This document shows, in pieces, positions 45,778-55,216 of a stretch of 64,000 bases of DNA. How positions within the stretch are numbered: the first letter of the stretch is position 1; each line of letters starts with the position of its first letter. A model generated the notes under the pieces. It was given only the letters and a program-made list of their open reading frames with translations. It was not told the DNA's origin and did not search any database. Both the position numbers and the translations under genes were made by a program. The stretch is from positions 1-64,000 of the forward strand of contig JAMPIL010000004.1 in the NCBI GenBank assembly GCA_023662725.1. The letters run 5' to 3'. Source of the DNA: Ruminococcus flavefaciens. GTDB lineage: Bacteria; Bacillota; Clostridia; Oscillospirales; Ruminococcaceae.

Positions 45778-46776
45778 TTAAATATCAGATTTGTTTACCC
45801 AACCAGTTACATAGTAACCAATCGGAGTTTTGCCACAGTTTTTCTTGTCGTTTGTAACTCTCACTTTGCCGTTGACCACCGTTCCGTCATAGATGTAGTA
45901 AGTACCAGAACATTTACTGCCGTTTTCAGCGGAAGATGAAGCATAAAGTGCTGCGTTCTTCAGTACAATTTCCGCCCCCTTTGTATAGGATTTCACGGCA
46001 TTGGTGAATACAGCATTACCGTTCTCATCATAGACCGTATATCCTGATTTGCAGGCATTTTTCGCATTCTCCAAGGAAGAAAACGCTCCGATCTGGGACT
46101 TCGCATCACTCCAGCTTTTGCGAACACGGTAAAGCTGTGCAGTAGTAGTACTTGCCGATGTTGATGTGCCGGATTTCATGTAGGACTGCACCTTTTTCTT
46201 GAATGCAGACCAGTGTGGAAGAATATACAGCGGACACATTTTATAGCTATTTTTCGCCGTATTCAGGTAATCCACACTGCCGGATTTTCCGTCACGGACA
46301 TTCAGCCAATGCGTGTGGGTATAGAGATGGTCGATGCTGAGATTATACTTTTTCAACAGAGCCGCCGCCAGTTTTGCAGCGTTATCCTCGGATTTTTTAT
46401 CAGTAGAATTGTATGCAGAACTCATAATGCACTCGATAGCAATCGTTCTTCTGTTGCCGTTTCCGGATCCGTCAGCAGCGTGCCAGCCTGAAAGAGTAAG
46501 CGGAAGATTCTGCCATGCACAGATGTTGTCAACATAATAATGCACACGAACGTCTTTCATGTTGCCATTTACGGTTGCACGAGTGTATTGCTCCGCAGGA
46601 GTTGTGCCACTTGCAACGGAAATCCAGTCCGTGTTATGGATGGTGATGCCAATAATTTTGCCCTCCATAGAAGCGGAGGGCATATCGATTCTATTGGGAT
46701 TGTGTCTTGTTAGCAGATACTCATTGACGGTCACACCGCCAAAATTCGTAGTTTTATCGGGTTTTAAGATTGCCAT
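45778..46776 (-). CDS. Phage endolysin, N-acetylmuramoyl-L-alanine amidase
   Basis: The 332-residue protein has an amidase-2 domain (about 30-195; ITIHNTDW, VHYYVDNICAWQNLPLTLSGWHAADG, RTIAIECIMS, LYTHTHWLNVRDGKSGS, CPLYIL). Zinc ligands are the His residues in IHNT and in THTHW plus Cys near 175. A Ser/Thr linker, an SPOR-like repeat (YRVRKSWSDAKSQIGAFSSLENAKNAC) and a C-terminal SH3-like wall-binding region follow. It cuts host peptidoglycan at lysis. ATG 46776 follows GGAGGACGAATA; the upstream frame is rejected because it lies in the holin gene. Confidence 0.92.
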   Translation of the reverse strand: MAILKPDKTTNFGGVTVNEYLLTRHNPNRIDMPSASMEGKIIGITIHNTDWISVASGTTPAEQYTRATVNGNMKDVRVHYYVDNICAWQNLPLTLSGWHAADGSGNGNRRTIAIECIMSSAYNSTDKKSEDNAAKLAAALLKKYNLSIDHLYTHTHWLNVRDGKSGSVDYLNTAKNSYKMCPLYILPHWSAFKKKVQSYMKSGTSTSASTTTAQLYRVRKSWSDAKSQIGAFSSLENAKNACKSGYTVYDENGNAVFTNAVKSYTKGAEIVLKNAALYASSSAENGSKCSGTYYIYDGTVVNGKVRVTNDKKNCGKTPIGYYVTGWVNKSDI

Positions 46777-46777
46777 A

Positions 46778-47227
46778 TTATTCGTCCTCCTTGTTAGTTC
46801 CTTTTTCTTCAATTCTGCCGACCTTTGTCTGCAAAACATCGATTGCTTTCTTGATTGCAGGCGGATAAGGGATGCCCATAAGTGACGTATTTTCCACGAT
46901 TGACAGCAGTTCATTCAGGCAAAAACTGATACAGACTGCGTCACGGATATATGTTGTTCCGAGCAAAATATCCATTCTGACAGCGACGGCAATCAACATC
47001 AAGGTGCATACCTTTTTTGCAAGTCCGAACCAGCCAGCTTTTGACGATAAGCCGCCGCTGGCTGTGTGCTTTGACTTCTTCATAGCAGCAGTGACGATTC
47101 CGGTGAAAAAGTCAATTGCCATGAAGATCACAAGTGTGACCAGTGCGGAGTCCCAACCGCCAAAAATAGCGGCTATGAAGCCGCCGATCAGTCCTGCGAT
47201 TGTACAGATTGTTTCTTTCATTTTCAT
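46778..47227 (-). CDS. Phage holin, toxin-secretion/lysis type
   Basis: The 149-residue protein has an N-terminal membrane segment pair (TICTIAGLIGGFIAAIFGGWDSALVTLVIFMAIDFFTGIVTAAM, about 6-50) and the family motif SKAGWFGLAKKVCTLMLIAVAVRMD with a third segment. A charged tail follows. This matches phage_holin_4 (TcdE/UtxA-like). It opens the membrane for the endolysin, whose ATG comes one base after its stop. Confidence 0.92.
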   Translation of the reverse strand: MKMKETICTIAGLIGGFIAAIFGGWDSALVTLVIFMAIDFFTGIVTAAMKKSKHTASGGLSSKAGWFGLAKKVCTLMLIAVAVRMDILLGTTYIRDAVCISFCLNELLSIVENTSLMGIPYPPAIKKAIDVLQTKVGRIEEKGTNKEDE

Positions 47228-48876
47228 CCCTCCAAAATTTTAATTGATTTAATTTGCGGATGCGAATTATTGGAACGCCCGGCAAAGGCAAAATAATACG
47301 TACCTTTGCCGACATTGCAATCGGATAAAGTAGTGACAAAAGTTTCGGAATACAGCCATTGAAACGGAATTTTTACCGCCGTGCCATTCTGAATTTGCGT
47401 GTAAACATACACCGAAATTGGCACGTCACTGTGTTCAGGTTTCGGCACAAGATACAGATCGCCGGATTCCGTTGCGCCGGACTTGTAACACATAGAAATC
47501 TGCGAATTACCGGATAGATTCAGTTCCTTGGTGCAGACAACATAAACCACGCCGTCCCAGCCAAAATCGTCCATAGAAAAATGCATCTGATAATCATTGT
47601 CAGCAGAAAGAAAATGGGGATAATTCGCCGAAAAATCAGCTAGAGAATTGTAGGCATTGTTGTAAATCGTGAACAGCTCAGCGCCATATTTTGAAACTGC
47701 ATCGCTGCCTGACGAGAACAGCGTAATACCGTTGTTGTGCAGCGATTCCAGAACGGTGATTCTGTTTTCAAGCATTAAAATGGCATCGTTCTGATTCTGC
47801 TGGTCGTATTGCGTGGAATCACGGAACTGCTGAAATTCAATATCAATGTCAGAAGTTTTATCCCATTTTGCCATTTTCGCCGCAGTAATACTGTTGAGTA
47901 GCGTCAGATTATGATGCCAATGCGCCTGCGAAATGACAGGCTCAACAGATTCCTTGACCGTCCGGATCTCACGATTGACAGAGTCCTCAAATTCCTGCAA
48001 GCCGCCAATTGCCGTCACAAATTCCTCTGTGATTTTTTCAAGCGTCCCAAGATTACTATGATCATGCTTTGACACATTCAGCACATCAATTGCCAAGGCA
48101 AGCACATAGTTCGCCACGGGGTTGCTGCTCATTTCATCAAGATGCGTGTCAATCGCCGTTATGCTGTCCAAAATATCTTGATTTTCATGATTATGGCCGC
48201 TCTCCAAAATCGGAGCAATCTGCGTTTCGATCAGTTTTTCGACATCCGTCGTTTTAGGATAATCCGACATATCAGGCGTTTCGCCGTCCTTGCCATCACG
48301 ACCATCGACGCCGTTTTTACCGTCTGCTCCGTCTTTTCCGTCAACACCATTGACACCATCTTTTCCCGGCATCCCATCCGCCCCTTTCAGACTTTCCAGC
48401 CACTCCGCAAGCGTCCCCACAAAGCCGTTTTCCTGTGCCAATTCATAAGCCGATAGACCGTCCTTACCGTTGACACCTGCCTGAATTTCGGCAATTTTCT
48501 GCAACAACTGCGTATACAGATCGGGAGTGGGTGGAATTGGTGTATCATCATCGCCCACAAATCCCGATGGGCGAATATTCAGCGTAATGGGAACAGTTGT
48601 CGCTCTCACGGTCGTGTCAGATGCCGCATCATAGCCGAAAACCGACATCTTTACCGCACCTGCATGAAGCTCCGCAGGAAGCTTGCAGGACGTTCCGTCA
48701 AAGCCTAAAACGATATTGTAAACCTCATCGCACTGGGAAAACTGCACAACCTTGTGAAACTTTTTCCAATCGCTGTCAAAGGTAAATTTCAGATTGACGA
48801 AAGCAATCTGATGATCGGCTATTACTTCACGCTCCAGAACCTCGATTTTCTGCTGTTTTACGAGAAATTTCCACAT
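47224..48876 (-). CDS. BppU-like baseplate protein with collagen-like repeats
   Basis: The 550-residue protein has an N-terminal BppU domain (about 1-110; QKIEVLEREVIADHQIAFVNLKFTFDSDW, IVLGFDGTSCKLPAELHAGAVKMSVFGYD). A collagen-like Gly-X-Y run spans about 165-200, a coiled-coil/His-rich stalk (about 205-385; HNHENQDILDSI, HDHSNLGTLEKI) follows, and a C-terminal beta-rich domain is probably receptor-binding. The HxH motifs in the stalk could bind metal as in trimeric fibres. Its start overlaps the fibre gene stop by one base. Confidence 0.85.
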   Translation of the reverse strand: MWKFLVKQQKIEVLEREVIADHQIAFVNLKFTFDSDWKKFHKVVQFSQCDEVYNIVLGFDGTSCKLPAELHAGAVKMSVFGYDAASDTTVRATTVPITLNIRPSGFVGDDDTPIPPTPDLYTQLLQKIAEIQAGVNGKDGLSAYELAQENGFVGTLAEWLESLKGADGMPGKDGVNGVDGKDGADGKNGVDGRDGKDGETPDMSDYPKTTDVEKLIETQIAPILESGHNHENQDILDSITAIDTHLDEMSSNPVANYVLALAIDVLNVSKHDHSNLGTLEKITEEFVTAIGGLQEFEDSVNREIRTVKESVEPVISQAHWHHNLTLLNSITAAKMAKWDKTSDIDIEFQQFRDSTQYDQQNQNDAILMLENRITVLESLHNNGITLFSSGSDAVSKYGAELFTIYNNAYNSLADFSANYPHFLSADNDYQMHFSMDDFGWDGVVYVVCTKELNLSGNSQISMCYKSGATESGDLYLVPKPEHSDVPISVYVYTQIQNGTAVKIPFQWLYSETFVTTLSDCNVGKGTYYFAFAGRSNNSHPQIKSIKILEG

Positions 48877-49988
48877 CAGTCAGCACCTCCGTTCGCCTTA
48901 TCGTTCAGATATTTTTCCCAGCCGTTCTCATCGTTGGTGTAATTTCCTGCACCGCAATTTGCTGAAAATGAAAGGGCAATGGACGCATCAGCTGCCGTAA
49001 CAGCACCGTCGCCGTCTGCATCGGGATAATTCACACACCTTGATTCCGTCGCTGCACCGTAGCTGTCAAACCAGTAACGCTTGCCGTCAATGGTGCGGTG
49101 CTGATTGACCAGCTTGCCCTCCGAAAGCGAAATGTAGTACATATTTTCGCCATATTCCACCCAGCCCAGCTGAATATTTCCGTTCTGCGGATCGTAGTAA
49201 TATCGTTTGCCAAATACAGTCCGCCAACCGGTTTTCAGCACGCCATTTGTGGCAAATTGATAGGGAATACCGCCGATTTCCTGTTCACCTGTGAGAGGAT
49301 TTCCGGCAGAATCGTAATAAAAAAGTTCGCCGTCGGCATTGGATGTAAATCGGATCCTGTCAGCGTTATTGAATAGATATTGCCGCAACTTTTTGACTTC
49401 TGCGGTCAGCGTTCCGTCCTTCAAACCGCTGACCTCCTGCTTGATTTGTTCCATTTCATCGAGCATTTCCGAAACCTTACACTTGCCCAGAATGCACCTG
49501 ACATAGCCGCATCTGCTTGTATTTGCCCGATAATCCGTGATATTTGACTGCTTGATCTCAGTTGCTCCTGCATTCAGGCGAACGGCTGCGAGGGTGAGGT
49601 AGGTTCTTGTCTGTGTGTTTGTGAAAGTCGGAATTTGAGGCGTGGTTGCCGCCGTTCCCGCCTTGATTTCAATGTCGCACTTGCGGTAGGTGTCATCTGT
49701 ATCGCAGTAAATTCCGATGATGAGATACTTGCTCATGGATTCGTCTACATATCGGGATAAATCCAGTGTGTAAGAGGAATCGTTGATAAAATAATGCCCA
49801 TTGATCCACGCTTTTCCACGCCCGACCGTGACTTTCAGACCTGTTGCAGCCGCTGTCAATTTGAAGCAGTCGCCGTAATTATCCTGAATCCCGTTGCAGA
49901 TTAGACTGCCGAGATAGTCGCAGAAATTCTCTGCTGTATAGGTTCTGTCGAGCCCTTTCGAGTTGAAAAATCCAAATGAAAATGCCAT
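48876..49988 (-). CDS. Phage fibre-like protein with wall-binding repeats and a dockerin-like loop
   Basis: The 370-residue protein has an N-terminal phage structural part (about 1-200; FFNSKGLDRTYTAENFCDYLGSLICNGI, typical of gut-phage tail proteins). Repeats resembling choline/cell-wall-binding units cover about 238-316 (GWRTVFGKRYYYDPQNGNIQLGW, TIDGKRYWFDSYGAAT). A C-terminal segment at 322-342 contains a perfect EF-type calcium loop: Asp323, Asp325, Asp327 and Asp334 in DADGDGAVTAAD, followed by a dockerin-like helix. Only the first half of a dockerin is clear; the second (about 348-365) is degenerate. It probably binds the host surface. Confidence 0.8.
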   Translation of the reverse strand: MAFSFGFFNSKGLDRTYTAENFCDYLGSLICNGIQDNYGDCFKLTAAATGLKVTVGRGKAWINGHYFINDSSYTLDLSRYVDESMSKYLIIGIYCDTDDTYRKCDIEIKAGTAATTPQIPTFTNTQTRTYLTLAAVRLNAGATEIKQSNITDYRANTSRCGYVRCILGKCKVSEMLDEMEQIKQEVSGLKDGTLTAEVKKLRQYLFNNADRIRFTSNADGELFYYDSAGNPLTGEQEIGGIPYQFATNGVLKTGWRTVFGKRYYYDPQNGNIQLGWVEYGENMYYISLSEGKLVNQHRTIDGKRYWFDSYGAATESRCVNYPDADGDGAVTAADASIALSFSANCGAGNYTNDENGWEKYLNDKANGGAD

Positions 49989-49990
49989 AT

Positions 49991-51112
49991 TTATACCTCC
50001 CTGAATGTTGGTGTCAGGCTTATGCCGTTCTGATCGAAGCTCTCAACCATGCCAATCAACTGTATTTTCGGCTGTATCAAGCCAAATCGCTGATGCTCTA
50101 CCATCACATAATCGCCGACGAAATAATCCGCATTGTAGCGAAACTGCGTGGATTGTACAGCAATCTGCGATTCCGAAGCTGTCAACGGTAAAATAATATT
50201 TTCCTTGCCACGCTCTTTCAGCAGTTCAATATACTCGGATTCAGAAATCGGCTTAGATTCACCATTTTCCTGTTGCTCATCCGCCATGTCTTTAGCGTCT
50301 ACATAGATCTCATAACGCTCTAAAAAAGACGGCTCATCGCCGTCGCAATATGTGGTGCGTTTTCGTTCTTCACCCTCTCCTTTTCCCAGAACATAGGCGA
50401 AATTCTGCTGTGCGGAAATGTCAGAGGAATATGTGAACGACAGCAGATTTGTGTATCTGTCAGAAAAAATGATGTGCGGATTTTCTTCCTGCAAAATGCT
50501 TCTGTCTGCACCTTGTGACAACTCAAAAACCATTCTATATTGACTGCTTGACGGAGTAATTTCCTGCAGACGAATATTTGCCGTGCCGCCGACAAGCGTA
50601 CAAATTTTGTATACCCACTCCATGAGATTTTTGTAGCTGATTTGCATTTGCGTTGTTTTTGCCCAGCATTCACCGAAAACCTCGCCTTTGACAAGTCCCG
50701 GTATCTTGCGGACGCTGTTTTCCATCATGGCGTTTGCGGTGACGACAGCTCTGACGATTGCACCATAGCTCATGGATTGTTGAAAAAGGAACGTCGGATA
50801 AATGATTCGCCGGGACAGCAGTGACATCAGAAATCTGCCTGTTATCGTCAGATAATCGCCGTTTTCTGCGTCGGTTTCAAGCCTGACAGATTCGATGATG
50901 CCATAGTGATTTTTGTCATCATTGCGACTGACAATTTTGCCGATTTTAAACATTTGCAGATTCTGCGGATCGGCTGCAATGTAAATTTCAAACGCTCCGC
51001 ACTGGTAATATTCTACGTCCCAAAGGAGCGAAGAAAAGCTGTCACAGATTGCTTCAAGCGTTATCGTCAAGTCATTTTCATTTGCTGTCATTTTGTAAAT
51101 TTCTATCTGCAT
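49991..51112 (-). CDS. Phage tail protein, Gp37-like (ReqiPepy6 type)
   Basis: The 373-residue protein (WDVEYYQCGAFEIYIAADPQNLQMFKIGKIVSRNDDKNHYGIIESVRLETDAENGDYLTITGRFLMSLLSRRIIYP) matches the Gp37-like family, the tail-tip protein following Dit in many Gram-positive siphophages. Later residues (EVFGECW, YKNLMEWVYKIC) continue the fold. ATG 51112 is preferred because GGAG lies eight bases upstream; the GTG at 51118 is too close to it. Confidence 0.85.
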   Translation of the reverse strand: MQIEIYKMTANENDLTITLEAICDSFSSLLWDVEYYQCGAFEIYIAADPQNLQMFKIGKIVSRNDDKNHYGIIESVRLETDAENGDYLTITGRFLMSLLSRRIIYPTFLFQQSMSYGAIVRAVVTANAMMENSVRKIPGLVKGEVFGECWAKTTQMQISYKNLMEWVYKICTLVGGTANIRLQEITPSSSQYRMVFELSQGADRSILQEENPHIIFSDRYTNLLSFTYSSDISAQQNFAYVLGKGEGEERKRTTYCDGDEPSFLERYEIYVDAKDMADEQQENGESKPISESEYIELLKERGKENIILPLTASESQIAVQSTQFRYNADYFVGDYVMVEHQRFGLIQPKIQLIGMVESFDQNGISLTPTFREV

Positions 51113-51114
51113 AA

Positions 51115-51966
51115 TCACACTCCTAAATAAGCGTTGCGGTGAATAAGCCGGACTTTCAGATTGGAAATACCACCCGATGCACGGAGATAAAATTTGTTTT
51201 CACCCTCTCGCAAGGTTAGCCAAGTTGAACCCGATACAAGCCGATTGATGATATTTGTTGTCACGCCTTCACGCTCCAGCATAACCGTTTTATTGCCGGT
51301 TTTCGTGGTGATCCGGATAATATCTCCCTCCTCAATATCGCCGAGAATCTGCATATATTCGTCGGTTTCAGCGTTGTACAAAGTAGGATTTTTGGCAGGT
51401 CCTCCGCTGATTTCAAGCGTGAACCCAGTTTCATCACCATCGTTCTGAATCGTCATCATGTTCTGTGTGTTGTATTTGCCAAGCGGAAATGGCTTGTCGT
51501 CATCGGGAAAAATGAAGTGAAAAGCACCGAAAACCTGCGAATATTCGGCAATTTGCGTTTCTGTGGAGTACCAATAAATATCCGGGCAGATAATCGAAAT
51601 CTGACCGCTTGTGAACTGCTCGAAATTGCTGATTTCGCAGGTTTCCACGTATCCCTCTGTGTACACATCAATGTTGGGTGTGCGGTAGTAAATCTTGATA
51701 TATCGGGAAGTTTTTACAACTCTGTACAGTTCGTGACGTCGTTTTTCAATACCGATGCCACGCATCTGAAAGGTAATCACAAGGTTACGTTTTTCGATGA
51801 ATGCGTTGTTCAGATAACTGCCGTTCATGCCTGCGTAAGTCGATGTGCTGATCGTTCCGTTTGGAGGATACAGACCGTCTATTTTGGAGGTCATGTACTG
51901 GTTGGCGGTGGTTGTCATATTAAGCTGTTCGCCGTTTTCGTTTTCTAAAATTAAGGTGAATCGCAT
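51115..51966 (-). CDS. Phage distal tail protein (Dit)
   Basis: The 283-residue protein begins with the Dit-type beta-barrel (MRFTLILENENGEQLNMTTTANQYMTSKIDGLYPPNGTISTSTYAGMNGSYLNNAFIEKRNLVITFQM). A C-terminal half similar to galectin-like Dit domains (FTLEISGGPAKNPTLYNAETDEYMQILGDIEEGDIIRI) follows. Dit forms the hub joining tail tube and tip. In a standard phage it directly follows the tape measure gene; here the TetR-GH9 cassette lies between them. GGAGG precedes the ATG. Confidence 0.9.
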   Translation of the reverse strand: MRFTLILENENGEQLNMTTTANQYMTSKIDGLYPPNGTISTSTYAGMNGSYLNNAFIEKRNLVITFQMRGIGIEKRRHELYRVVKTSRYIKIYYRTPNIDVYTEGYVETCEISNFEQFTSGQISIICPDIYWYSTETQIAEYSQVFGAFHFIFPDDDKPFPLGKYNTQNMMTIQNDGDETGFTLEISGGPAKNPTLYNAETDEYMQILGDIEEGDIIRITTKTGNKTVMLEREGVTTNIINRLVSGSTWLTLREGENKFYLRASGGISNLKVRLIHRNAYLGV

Positions 51967-52143
51967 GGATTTGACCTCCTTTCTGAAGATTGACTTTTTC
52001 GAGGATGGGTGTATACTGTAAAAGTGTAAGTTCTCAATAAGTCAAAATTTACATATTATTTTAAGACAAAGGTATTTCACAGTGTTATATTAATTAGCTT
52101 GAAAAATAACGGAATCTACCTACTTTTGATACACTTGATTGGT

Positions 52144-52194
52144 AAAAATAGTAAAAGACATGTTCTCTGAGAAGTCATGTCTTTTACTATTTTT
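52144..52194. terminator. Terminator of the TetR-GH9 cassette
   Basis: Perfect 19-bp arms (52144-52162 and 52176-52194; AAAAATAGTAAAAGACATG on the left) with A/T flanks, overlapping the GH9 stop codon by two bases. It works on either strand and isolates the cassette from Dit. Confidence 0.85.
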
Positions 52195-54556
52195 AATGAT
52201 TCATTTGTCGAATTAAAAGTTGTTTCATAAGGCACAAGTCAAACACATTTAGCATTTCATCTTCACATAAATCTCCTGCTTTCCAGTCAACAAGATGAAC
52301 ATCAGGTACAGCTAACAGCCACTTCTGCATTATGACAACATCCGCAACAGAAAATTTACCGTCTGCATTCACATCTCCCTCTACTCTGGTTGCACTGTAA
52401 GTTTCTGTAAATGAAAGAAGATAAGTAAGCGGAGAGTTCCAGTAAATCGTTACTTCATTAGTGGAATAGCTTTCCTGATTATCAACATAACATTTTCCTG
52501 TAGGCAAACCCGAACAATATGCCTGTGCAGCACTGTCTTCAAGATACGGATGTACTCCGCCGACAAGCATTCCTTTCATGGACTGTTCTTTTGCTATTGA
52601 TGGTCTGTGGTGAGGGTGTTCGGGCGAAACAGTTCCATAGCCTGTAAAATAACATATACCAATCGGATTACAGCCCATAAGATAATTAAGGTTAGAGTTT
52701 GCAGCTTTAATATATTTACTGTCACCTGTGAGAAGATAAGCATTTCCGAGGATAATTCCCTGATTTGCGGCAGTCATATTACTGCCCCAACCGCCTTTGT
52801 AATGCTGAACAACAGACAAACCATAGGGACTTTTTTCTGCATTTCTTACATGAGTATCTGCTCTGCTGATAATTGCATTTTTTGCATTGATATATACAGA
52901 AGATGTTTTATCAATATCTTCCATAGTCGCAATTGCAATATTACCGTAATCACCGAAATTCGCAGAATCAAGTCCGTCCTCCACCGTCATATTTTCAAGT
53001 TTTGTCAGATAGACAGCTTCACCTGTAGCACGCCACATCTGTGCTACTGCCCAGTATCTTTCATCTTTATCGGAACTGTCGCCGTATGAACCCGTTACAA
53101 TATCGGAGGGATTTTCAAAAATAAAATTAGGATTATCCTCTAAGAACTGCCATGCTTTTTCAGCAGAGGAAAGACATTTTTCGGCAAATTCTGTATCAAT
53201 ATCCTGATAAATTTCATAAGCAAGTGCCATTGTACCACAGAAATTCGCCGTTGCAGTTGTGGAAACAGGCGTAACAATCAATTCATCTGTTTCCTCCTCC
53301 GGCATAACATATCCGGGAAATGCCGCACAGGTGACTTTATGATACACACCGCCTGACGAATCCTGCATTTTCAGCATCCATTCAATTTCATATCTTGCCT
53401 CGTCCAGTACGTCGGGAATACCATTTCCGCTTTCAGAAATGCCGATATTGTCACTGAATAATGATGGTGAATTATCATAGGCATAAAGCAAATCAGCAAC
53501 AGTTTTCGCACCTGTTACAGTATATCTGCCGTAATCTCCTGCATCGTGCCAACCACCACTGACATCGATAGTTTTGCTTGTTCCGTAAATCGTTGCTTTG
53601 CTTGTATGACACGCTTTGTGTCCAAAAGTATCATCCTCAACTTCACAACCGCATCTCTGCAAATAAAGCATACGTACAGAATCATCAAGCACTGAATTAT
53701 AAACAGAGTCTGATATTTCAAAAGTATATGAGTTGTCAAGATTTCCGCAAGCAATATAATATTTGCCTGCTTCCTTAACCTGCGTAAAATCTCCCGTTCT
53801 GTTATTTTCACCCGAAAAATCACAGTAATTTTCTTTGGAGAGTTCACCAGTATAAACTACTTCATTTGTATCGGCATTCACAACAGAAAATTCAGTTTCA
53901 TCACCTGCATTGCTGAATACTGCCGTCTTGACAGAATCAGTATGATAACCTACCTGATTTGTAACAATTGACGGCTCATAACGTTTGAATCCTGAATAAT
54001 CAACGTTACTGTCATCAACCAGTTCAACAACAACATTATCAAGATAAATTGTATGTGCTGGTATATCGTCACCGTAGTTGCCACAGTTGAATACAAGCCT
54101 TGACATAATATCCGTGTCATATTCCATTGTGAACGTATAATCAACAGTCTGCGTTTCAGATGTAAGGGAAAGGTCCTCCCAAGTATAAGCCTGATAATTA
54201 CCGCCGTTCTGCTGAATACCGCCCTGTACAGTACAATCTTTATCAGAAGATATGTCATAACTGATACGGTAAACGCCGTTTTTATACAGCGGAATAATAT
54301 CATAAAAAAGCTGTACAGAATAGCTTACTGTGCCTGCCGATGCCACATTAAGTGCAAGTTGTCCGTTTTTCGATGTAACAGAACATTCTCCTCCGCTTTG
54401 ATAATATGTACCCCAACCGCTTGTATTGTAATCGAAAGTTGAATTGCTGACAAGATTTTCATTCTCCGCTGAAACTGGAACAAAGGTAACCACGCTGCTT
54501 ATCATAGCAGCTGCACACAGAAGAGAAATACATTTTTTTAGTACTTTATGCTTCAT
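52193..54556 (-). CDS. Cellulosomal GH9 cellulase (CBM4-like, Ig-like, GH9, dockerin) inside the prophage
   Basis: The 787-residue secreted enzyme has a signal peptide (about 1-30), a CBM4/9-like module (about 33-180; NLVSNSTFDYNTSGWGTYY) and an Ig-like CelD_N domain (about 193-282; IVTNQVGYHTDSVKTAVF). The GH9 catalytic domain is at about 285-718, with Asp338 and Asp341 in SGGWHDAGDYGRY, the His cluster in SPEHPHHRP (near 644-652) and acid Glu701 in NEVTIYWNSPLTYLLSF. A type I dockerin spans 727-787 (GDVNADGKFSVADVVIMQKWLL; second repeat GDLCEDEMLNVFDLCLMKQLLI). All key residues are intact. It hydrolyses cellulose and should join the host cellulosome. It starts by ATGA overlap with a TetR gene. 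Confidence 0.96.
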   Translation of the reverse strand: MKHKVLKKCISLLCAAAMISSVVTFVPVSAENENLVSNSTFDYNTSGWGTYYQSGGECSVTSKNGQLALNVASAGTVSYSVQLFYDIIPLYKNGVYRISYDISSDKDCTVQGGIQQNGGNYQAYTWEDLSLTSETQTVDYTFTMEYDTDIMSRLVFNCGNYGDDIPAHTIYLDNVVVELVDDSNVDYSGFKRYEPSIVTNQVGYHTDSVKTAVFSNAGDETEFSVVNADTNEVVYTGELSKENYCDFSGENNRTGDFTQVKEAGKYYIACGNLDNSYTFEISDSVYNSVLDDSVRMLYLQRCGCEVEDDTFGHKACHTSKATIYGTSKTIDVSGGWHDAGDYGRYTVTGAKTVADLLYAYDNSPSLFSDNIGISESGNGIPDVLDEARYEIEWMLKMQDSSGGVYHKVTCAAFPGYVMPEEETDELIVTPVSTTATANFCGTMALAYEIYQDIDTEFAEKCLSSAEKAWQFLEDNPNFIFENPSDIVTGSYGDSSDKDERYWAVAQMWRATGEAVYLTKLENMTVEDGLDSANFGDYGNIAIATMEDIDKTSSVYINAKNAIISRADTHVRNAEKSPYGLSVVQHYKGGWGSNMTAANQGIILGNAYLLTGDSKYIKAANSNLNYLMGCNPIGICYFTGYGTVSPEHPHHRPSIAKEQSMKGMLVGGVHPYLEDSAAQAYCSGLPTGKCYVDNQESYSTNEVTIYWNSPLTYLLSFTETYSATRVEGDVNADGKFSVADVVIMQKWLLAVPDVHLVDWKAGDLCEDEMLNVFDLCLMKQLLIRQMNH

Positions 54557-55188
54557 TTCAAATCCTCCTTTAAAAATTGCATCATAAAAGTATATACCGT
54601 ATCACGCACTGTAACGGGATAATAAGGTATTTCTGTAAGCTGTATGGCTTCAATTTGTTTCTGACTTTGCATTACATAAGAATCAAGTCCATATAAAAAC
54701 GTAAAAAAAGATACTTGAAATACTCTCTTTTCAGAGGTAGTCATGGAAGGGAAAAATTTATCCAGACATGAAAGAAAAATTTGAATTGCTTTATAAGTAA
54801 TCTTTTGAACCTCAGAAATACGTTCTGTACGGCTGTTTTCTTCAAGCTCAAGATGATTCCATGAAATCAGTTTCAACATTTTTTTCTTGTTTTCAAGAGT
54901 ATCCGAAACAGCAGATGCAAATTCAGAAGCCGTCATATTTTCATTATTTTCTATTTTATGGAGTTCTTCCACCCAATCAGTCAGTTCCTTACAAGTAAGA
55001 CCGAGAAAAATTTCTTCTTTTGTCTTGAAATAATTGTAAATGGAACTGCGTGTCATGCTGATTTCCTGTTCGATGTCACGCATGGAAATATTGCGAAAAC
55101 TCCTGCTTTGAAACAACTTATCAAAAGCGTTTATGATTTCTTCTTTTCTAAAATCCGTCAATTCAAGTGAACCTCTTGACATTACCAT
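54553..55188 (-). CDS. TetR-family regulator of the GH9 cassette
   Basis: The 211-residue protein has an N-terminal TetR helix-turn-helix (about 12-58; RKEEIINAFDKLFQSRSFRNISMRDIEQEISMTRSSIYNYFKTKEEIFLGL). A helical ligand-binding and dimerisation domain follows (about 70-205; LKLISWNHLELEENSRTERISEVQ). It is translated before and coupled to the GH9 gene (four-base overlap). Twin palindromes overlapping its promoter indicate autoregulation of both genes. The inducer is unknown; a cellulose breakdown product or phage-related signal is speculation. GGAGG precedes the ATG. Confidence 0.93.
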   Translation of the reverse strand: MVMSRGSLELTDFRKEEIINAFDKLFQSRSFRNISMRDIEQEISMTRSSIYNYFKTKEEIFLGLTCKELTDWVEELHKIENNENMTASEFASAVSDTLENKKKMLKLISWNHLELEENSRTERISEVQKITYKAIQIFLSCLDKFFPSMTTSEKRVFQVSFFTFLYGLDSYVMQSQKQIEAIQLTEIPYYPVTVRDTVYTFMMQFLKEDLK

Positions 55189-55216
55189 ATCGCCTCCATG
55201 CTTAATAATTTTTAAA

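Noticed and set aside
48270-48380. Regular nine-base-like repeats in the BppU gene
   Set aside because: They encode collagen-like Gly-X-Y triplets, a common fibre feature.
51967-52143. A separate promoter for Dit downstream of the cassette
   Set aside because: A TTGACT box (minus strand, 52045-52040) is visible, but no convincing -10 follows at the right distance.
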